From Deltaproteobacteria bacterium CG11_big_fil_rev_8_21_14_0_20_42_23 (GTDB taxonomy: Bacteria; UBA10199; 2-02-FULL-44-16): 37,517 nucleotides of DNA. Shown here piece after piece: positions 33,895-37,517 of the stretch. The stretch covers positions 1 through 37,517 of the forward strand of contig PCXC01000032.1 of assembly GCA_002796345.1 (NCBI GenBank), in the 5' to 3' direction. The notes under the pieces were generated by a model. The model ran no database searches. It was not told the DNA's origin and was given only the letters and a program-made list of their open reading frames with translations. The translations under genes were made by a program, and so were the position numbers. Positions within the stretch are counted from its first letter, which is position 1; the number at the start of each line of letters is the position of its first letter.

Positions 33895-33955
33895 ATCCTT
33901 GACAGCAAAGGCTTGATATTATTAAGTCCGCCGAACTTTAACAGAAAGGGCTATC

Positions 33956-34609
33956 ATGACTCACATCACTCCTGCAGCTGCAACACTTCCTCCCATGCTC
34001 CAAAGCTTTGCAACGGCCCTTGTTCAGCAACCTCGCTTTGCAGATTCACGTTTTGCTCAAGGTGTGCGCGTTGAGGGCATACGTTCACATAAAAAACATA
34101 CCATCACCATGGACTATAATGGCGCAAGACAAGAAAAGAATCCCCTCGTTGCCGATATGGCAAATGCCTTGCGCCTTTCCTTAAAGCAATATCGCGCGGC
34201 TGATGAAGCGCAATGTCCCTTAAATGCTTCTCCTGCTAGGCAAAGAGACATTGCAAAAGCGCTTACACCAATCAGGTATACGTTTACATTTCCCGATACA
34301 ACCAGCACCGGTATTCTGCAACTTTCACATGATTTAGATAGTCTTGATTTTCGTGCTTTACGCTCAGCTGAGCTCACGCTTGAAAGCGGAAAATTCTTTT
34401 TCGGCATAAGCACTCCTCAAACACTACAAGTTGATCTTGATTTTGGAAATGTATGGTTTGAAAATGCGGATCCCTTTGGCGTATTGCGATTGTTAAAAGC
34501 CCAGCTTGAAGGGGTGTTGAAGAGAACACTAGAACCTAAATCTACTGTCCCAAGAAAAGGCCCACTTAGTGGTGGAGGTAGTGGTTTTTGGGGCGAAGGG
34601 TATTTGTAA
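33956..34609 (+). CDS. Hypothetical soluble protein
   Basis: The 217-residue product begins at ATG 33956 with AAAGGGCT upstream. It is soluble-looking, without signal peptide or membrane helix. The N-terminal third is helical (LPPMLQSFATALVQQPRF). The middle contains beta-type segments (RYTFTFPDTTSTGILQLSHD and TLQVDLDFGNVWFEN), and the tail is Gly-rich (PLSGGGSGFWGEG). I recognise no family. A TTGACA lies about 57 bases upstream, without a convincing -10 partner. A dispersed repeat begins 11 bases after its stop. Confidence 0.6.
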   Translation: MTHITPAAATLPPMLQSFATALVQQPRFADSRFAQGVRVEGIRSHKKHTITMDYNGARQEKNPLVADMANALRLSLKQYRAADEAQCPLNASPARQRDIAKALTPIRYTFTFPDTTSTGILQLSHDLDSLDFRALRSAELTLESGKFFFGISTPQTLQVDLDFGNVWFENADPFGVLRLLKAQLEGVLKRTLEPKSTVPRKGPLSGGGSGFWGEGYL

Positions 34610-34619
34610 TAGAACTCAA

Positions 34620-34710
34620 CAATTGCCAGAGGAGATTCCCGCTTCAAGCATGCGGGAATGACAGAGAGTTGTCAGAATTTCTGGATCCCCTGGTCAAGCC
34701 AGAGGATGAC
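34620..34710. repeat. Dispersed intergenic repeat, copy 7
   Basis: It contains CAATTGCCAGAGGAGATTCC and ends CCAGAGGATGAC, related to copies 3, 4, 6 and 8, and follows the hypothetical gene directly. Confidence 0.7.
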
Positions 34711-34740
34711 AAACAAAGACCAAAGAACCAAGCACTAAGT

Positions 34741-34776
34741 ACCAAGTACCATCGCACTATTGAACCATTGAACTAT
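34741..34776. repeat. Short degenerate tandem repeat (ACCATTGAACT-type)
   Basis: ATCGCACTATTGAACCATTG and neighbours match the words at 19135-19174. A stretch of AGTACCA copies precedes it (34737-34750). Confidence 0.6.
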
Positions 34777-34785
34777 CCCACCACA

Positions 34786-34817
34786 AAAAAAGCCTCCCAT
34801 TTCTGAGAGGCTTTTTT
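34786..34817 (-). terminator. Terminator of ahcY (bidirectional)
   Basis: AAAAAAGCCTC (34786-34796) pairs with GAGGCTTTTTT (34807-34817) around a 10-base loop. On the minus strand the stem ends in T7, placed 20 bases after the ahcY stop codon. It can also end plus-strand transcription from the hypothetical gene. Confidence 0.9.
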
Positions 34818-34836
34818 GTTTTTATTTTGTGCTTCG

Positions 34837-36174
34837 TTAATAGCGGTAGAACTCTGGCTTGTATGGGCCATCAACGGGAACTGATAAGTATTCGGCTTGT
34901 TCTGCTGTGAGCTTTGTCAGTTTTACGCCAAGTTTTCGTAAGTGAAGCCGTGCTACTTCTTCATCTAGTTTTTTTGGAAGCATATGAACGCCAACTTCAT
35001 AGGTGTTGTTGAAGAGTTCAATTTGCGCCAAGCATTGGTTGGTGAACGAGCTGCTCATCACAAATGATGGATGGCCAGTCGCACAGCCAAGGTTCACCAG
35101 GCGGCCTTCTGCCAAGATGATCACTTGGTGATTATCTTCAAAGGTGTAGACATCAACTTGTGGTTTCACTTCCATTTTCTTTACTTCAGCATGATCTTTA
35201 AACCAGCTCATTTCAATTTCGTTGTCAAAGTGACCGATATTACAAATGATGGCTTTGTCTTTCATTTTTTTCATGTGCTCGCCGGTAATTACTTTGTAGC
35301 AGCCTGTTGCGGTTACGAAGATATCTCCGCGTGAACATGCTTCGTCCATTGTAATTACTTCGTAGCCTTCCATCGCCGCTTGAAGTGCGTTGATAGGATC
35401 AATTTCAGTAATGAGCACTCGTGCGCCAAGGCCTTTCATGGATTGCGCACAACCTTTGCCCACATCGCCGTAACCTGCAACCACCACCACTTTGCCGGCA
35501 ATCATAATGTCTGTTGCGCGTTTGATTCCATCAGCCAAAGATTCGCGGCAACCGTAAAGGTTATCGAATTTTGATTTGGTAACGGAATCATTCACGTTGA
35601 TGCATGGGGTTTTCAACAAGCCTTTTTCCATCATCTGATACAAACGATGTACACCAGTTGTAGTTTCTTCGCTGATACCTTTTACTTCTTTCAGCATCTC
35701 TGGATATTTTTCATAAATGATTTGAGTAAGATCGCCACCATCATCAAGCAACATGTTGGGGCCTTTGCCATCTGCAAATTTCAAGCTTTCTTCAACACAC
35801 CACCAGTATTCTTCTTCAGTCTCACCTTTCCAGGCAAAGACAGGAGTGCCAGCTTTAGCAACAGCTGCAGCGGCATGGTCTTGCGTTGAGAAAATGTTGC
35901 AGCTCGACCAACGCACATCGGCACCAAGTTTTTGAAGCGTTTCAATAAGCACCGCTGTTTGAATGGTCATGTGCAAGCAGCCTGCAATGCGAGCACCTTT
36001 TAGTGGCTGTTTTGCAGCATATTTTTCGCGAATAGCCATAAGGCCCGGCATTTCTTGCTCGGCCAAAATAATTTCTTTTCTGCCCCACTCGGCAAGGCCC
36101 AAATCTTTTACTTTGTAGTCACTTCCCATACATGATCCTTCCTGACATGAAATATCCTTCACTTTTGTGGCCAT
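34837..36174 (-). CDS. ahcY: S-adenosylhomocysteine hydrolase
   Basis: The 445-residue product splits S-adenosylhomocysteine into adenosine and homocysteine and so keeps methylation going. Clear motifs are [36 protein letters not shown], the catalytic [18 protein letters not shown], the NAD fold [20 protein letters not shown] and the C-terminal KPEFYRY. The length is within the usual 430-480. AAAGGGGACG precedes the ATG, and a strong terminator follows. No SAH riboswitch pattern is visible in the 85-base leader. It lies downstream of mltG. Confidence 0.96.
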   Translation of the reverse strand: MATKVKDISCQEGSCMGSDYKVKDLGLAEWGRKEIILAEQEMPGLMAIREKYAAKQPLKGARIAGCLHMTIQTAVLIETLQKLGADVRWSSCNIFSTQDHAAAAVAKAGTPVFAWKGETEEEYWWCVEESLKFADGKGPNMLLDDGGDLTQIIYEKYPEMLKEVKGISEETTTGVHRLYQMMEKGLLKTPCINVNDSVTKSKFDNLYGCRESLADGIKRATDIMIAGKVVVVAGYGDVGKGCAQSMKGLGARVLITEIDPINALQAAMEGYEVITMDEACSRGDIFVTATGCYKVITGEHMKKMKDKAIICNIGHFDNEIEMSWFKDHAEVKKMEVKPQVDVYTFEDNHQVIILAEGRLVNLGCATGHPSFVMSSSFTNQCLAQIELFNNTYEVGVHMLPKKLDEEVARLHLRKLGVKLTKLTAEQAEYLSVPVDGPYKPEFYRY

Positions 36175-36259
36175 AACGTCCCCTTTGTGTTGTCATTAAA
36201 GTAGTTGCAGGTCATGCCCCAAATGGGCAAAGAGATCAAGCCTAAATCTGGCAAGAAAT

Positions 36260-37291
36260 CTACTTCTTCTGCTTACGAAAATACTCGATTTGATATTTGT
36301 GAACTGCCCGCAAATGCTCTGTGAGCGTGGAGGAGAAGTAATGGCTTCCGTCATTTTTGGAAACAAAGTACAAAAACTGCGTTTTCGCCGGCGCCAAAAC
36401 GGCTTCAATAGCTTCTTTGCCCACACTGCAAATAGGGCCAAGCGGCAAACCTGCATGAACATAGGTGTTAAAAGGATGTGGGTCAGTAATATCTTTTTTT
36501 CGAATATTTCCATCATACTGTTTAAGCCCATAAATAATAGTGGGATCACTTTGCAGCAACATGCCACGTTGCAAGCGATTCAAAAACACTCCGGCAATAA
36601 CAGGTCGCTCTTCAGCAACGCCAGTTTCTTTTTCTACAATCGAAGCTAAGGTAAGCACTTGATGCACACTCATCTTCATGTTTCGTGCACGCGCTTGCAA
36701 AAGCGGCTCATATCGTTTTTGAAAAACAGAATAAATTTGTGTGATAAAACTTTTTGCGGTCTTGGGACGGTTGATTTTATAGGTATCAGCAAGCAGGTAA
36801 CCTTCGAGTGAAGGAACATTTTTTAGTCCAAGGCTTTCTAAAAATGTTTTATCGTAAGCCAAACTCAAAAAATCTTCTGCAAAACTTTTTCCGCCAAATT
36901 CTTGATTTGCTGCTAGGCTACGAGCAACGTCTTGAAGCGTTTTGCCTTCAATAATCTGAAAACGATCGACTATCACATCGCCAAAGTAAAGTTTTCTGGC
37001 TACTTGCGAAAGGGATACGCCTTTTTCAAAATGATAGACACCAGCGTGCATCTTGTTTTCCCAGCCATTCACTTTAATCCAAAAGCGAAACACATGCGGC
37101 GTTTTCACAACACGCTGCTCTTTCAAAAGCTGTGCAATATCTTTTACACTTGAGCCTTCTTGCACTTCCAATTCAACAGCCGCAGGAGAAGAAACTTTGT
37201 TGATAGCACCATAGAGAGCTGCAAGCGAGACGAGGCTGAAGAGAAAGGCAATGAAGAAAGTGTATTTCAGGATTTTGAATATGATATTCAT
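36260..37291 (-). CDS. mltG: Endolytic murein transglycosylase MltG
   Basis: The 343-residue product has one N-terminal membrane helix (about residues 9-30) and a LysM-like region (VELEVQEGSSVKDIAQLLKE). The YceG catalytic domain has the active-site glutamate in ASIVEKETG (Glu220) and the motif LQSDPTIIYGL. It cuts nascent glycan strands and sets their length. ATG 37291 is chosen because the membrane anchor starts there; the frame continues upstream to 37486, but only through dispersed repeat sequence. No good ribosome-binding site is visible. Confidence 0.9.
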   Translation of the reverse strand: MNIIFKILKYTFFIAFLFSLVSLAALYGAINKVSSPAAVELEVQEGSSVKDIAQLLKEQRVVKTPHVFRFWIKVNGWENKMHAGVYHFEKGVSLSQVARKLYFGDVIVDRFQIIEGKTLQDVARSLAANQEFGGKSFAEDFLSLAYDKTFLESLGLKNVPSLEGYLLADTYKINRPKTAKSFITQIYSVFQKRYEPLLQARARNMKMSVHQVLTLASIVEKETGVAEERPVIAGVFLNRLQRGMLLQSDPTIIYGLKQYDGNIRKKDITDPHPFNTYVHAGLPLGPICSVGKEAIEAVLAPAKTQFLYFVSKNDGSHYFSSTLTEHLRAVHKYQIEYFRKQKK

Positions 37292-37325
37292 AGTTTGTTT
37301 TAATTTTGATAAGTGTTTCAGTACT

Positions 37326-37436
37326 GTCATTCTGAGCTCACGCGAAGAATCTCCTCTGGCAACTTTTTGCTGTCTTCGCAAATGTGGAGATCTACAATTG
37401 CTCAGAGGAGATCCTTCGTTGCACTCAGGATGGGCA
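37326..37436. repeat. Dispersed intergenic repeat, copy 8
   Basis: GTCATTCTGAG begins at 37326. The core CTCAGAGGAGATCCTTCGTT matches copies 3, 4 and 6, and the end is CAGGATGGGCAT. It overlaps a false N-terminal extension of mltG. Beyond it, 37437-37517 shows only a repeated TAAATTCAAA word and no gene. Confidence 0.7.
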
Positions 37437-37517
37437 TAATGGCAAAAAATGTGTGCTCGAGTTACCACTATCCTAAATAAATTCAAATAGTTGTTGATAC
37501 TAAATTCAAACTGGTTT

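Noticed and set aside
36175-36259. SAH riboswitch ahead of ahcY
   Set aside because: The short leader has only a TGCCC/GGGCA mini-palindrome and none of the conserved core I know for SAH riboswitches.
37292-37486. N-terminal extension of MltG
   Set aside because: The extension is translated repeat DNA (HPECNEGSPL...). The membrane anchor expected at the N-terminus begins at 37291.
1-37517. CRISPR array, tRNA or rRNA genes
   Set aside because: No regularly spaced direct repeats, cloverleaf-like sequences or rRNA signatures were recognised in any intergenic region.

Overview
The window looks like chromosome from a Gram-negative, deltaproteobacterium-like lineage (Myxococcota, Bdellovibrionota or an uncultured relative), moderately AT-rich by eye. 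The signs are a Tol cell-envelope operon, lipobox lipoproteins, a YcbB-type L,D-transpeptidase, a GCS2-type glutamate-cysteine ligase and a thrombospondin type-3 repeat lipoprotein. Sequence alone does not fix the genus. No rRNA, tRNA or CRISPR array was recognised. Almost all genes are metabolic or envelope housekeeping genes. The accessory layer is one AbiE-like toxin-antitoxin pair, one IS5-type element end, a MITE-like element and many small palindromic intergenic repeats.

Layout. 1-93: end of an IS5-family element whose transposase starts leftwards. It abuts a 1055-aa helical protein of unknown function (77-3244) that may have lost its native start. 3457-5160: L,D-transpeptidase. 5178-6540 (minus): AbiEii/AbiEi-like pair with an apparently leaderless promoter inside an inverted repeat. 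6576-11309 (minus): DUF4091-type lipoprotein, class I fructose-bisphosphate aldolase, membrane-anchored FMN glutamate-synthase-like protein and a possible 46-aa coupled protein. 11241-13152 (plus): promoter, orphan terminator, then an alpha/beta hydrolase whose C-terminus is encoded by repeat DNA. 13250-14581 (minus): glutamate-cysteine ligase. 14787-16467 (plus): frameshifted TSP3 lipoprotein. 16534-18915 (minus): M42 peptidase, aquaporin, 2-Cys peroxiredoxin. 19210-21607 (plus): ABC exporter fused to a degenerate GGDEF domain, overlapping a 64-aa membrane protein. 21855-24648 (minus): threonine dehydrogenase and KBL lyase (threonine to glycine), then an ArsC/LMW-phosphatase protein. 24795-28024 (minus): MurI, CtpA, PfkA. 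28208-33318 (plus): tolQ-tolR-tolA-tolB-ppx/gppA-eamA, tightly packed and without pal. 33535-34609 (plus): two uncharacterised genes. 34837-37291 (minus): MltG and S-adenosylhomocysteine hydrolase.

The genes supply envelope upkeep (Tol, LdtD-like, MltG, MurI, CtpA), central carbon metabolism (aldolase, phosphofructokinase with pyrophosphate-type residues), amino-acid and methyl-cycle metabolism (Tdh/Kbl, AhcY, glutamate synthase-like) and redox or peroxide handling (glutamate-cysteine ligase, peroxiredoxin, aquaporin).

The most unusual observations are these: (i) paired filled and empty sites showing that a roughly 19-22 bp palindrome has inserted inside larger palindromic intergenic repeats; (ii) an ABC exporter ending in a catalytically dead GGDEF-like domain with a translationally overlapping single-span partner; (iii) the TTAGGGCGTGT end motif lying exactly on the stop codons of two unrelated genes and at the IS5 end; (iv) an autoregulatory-looking leaderless abiE promoter; and (v) a compact orphan promoter-terminator unit upstream of the hydrolase.
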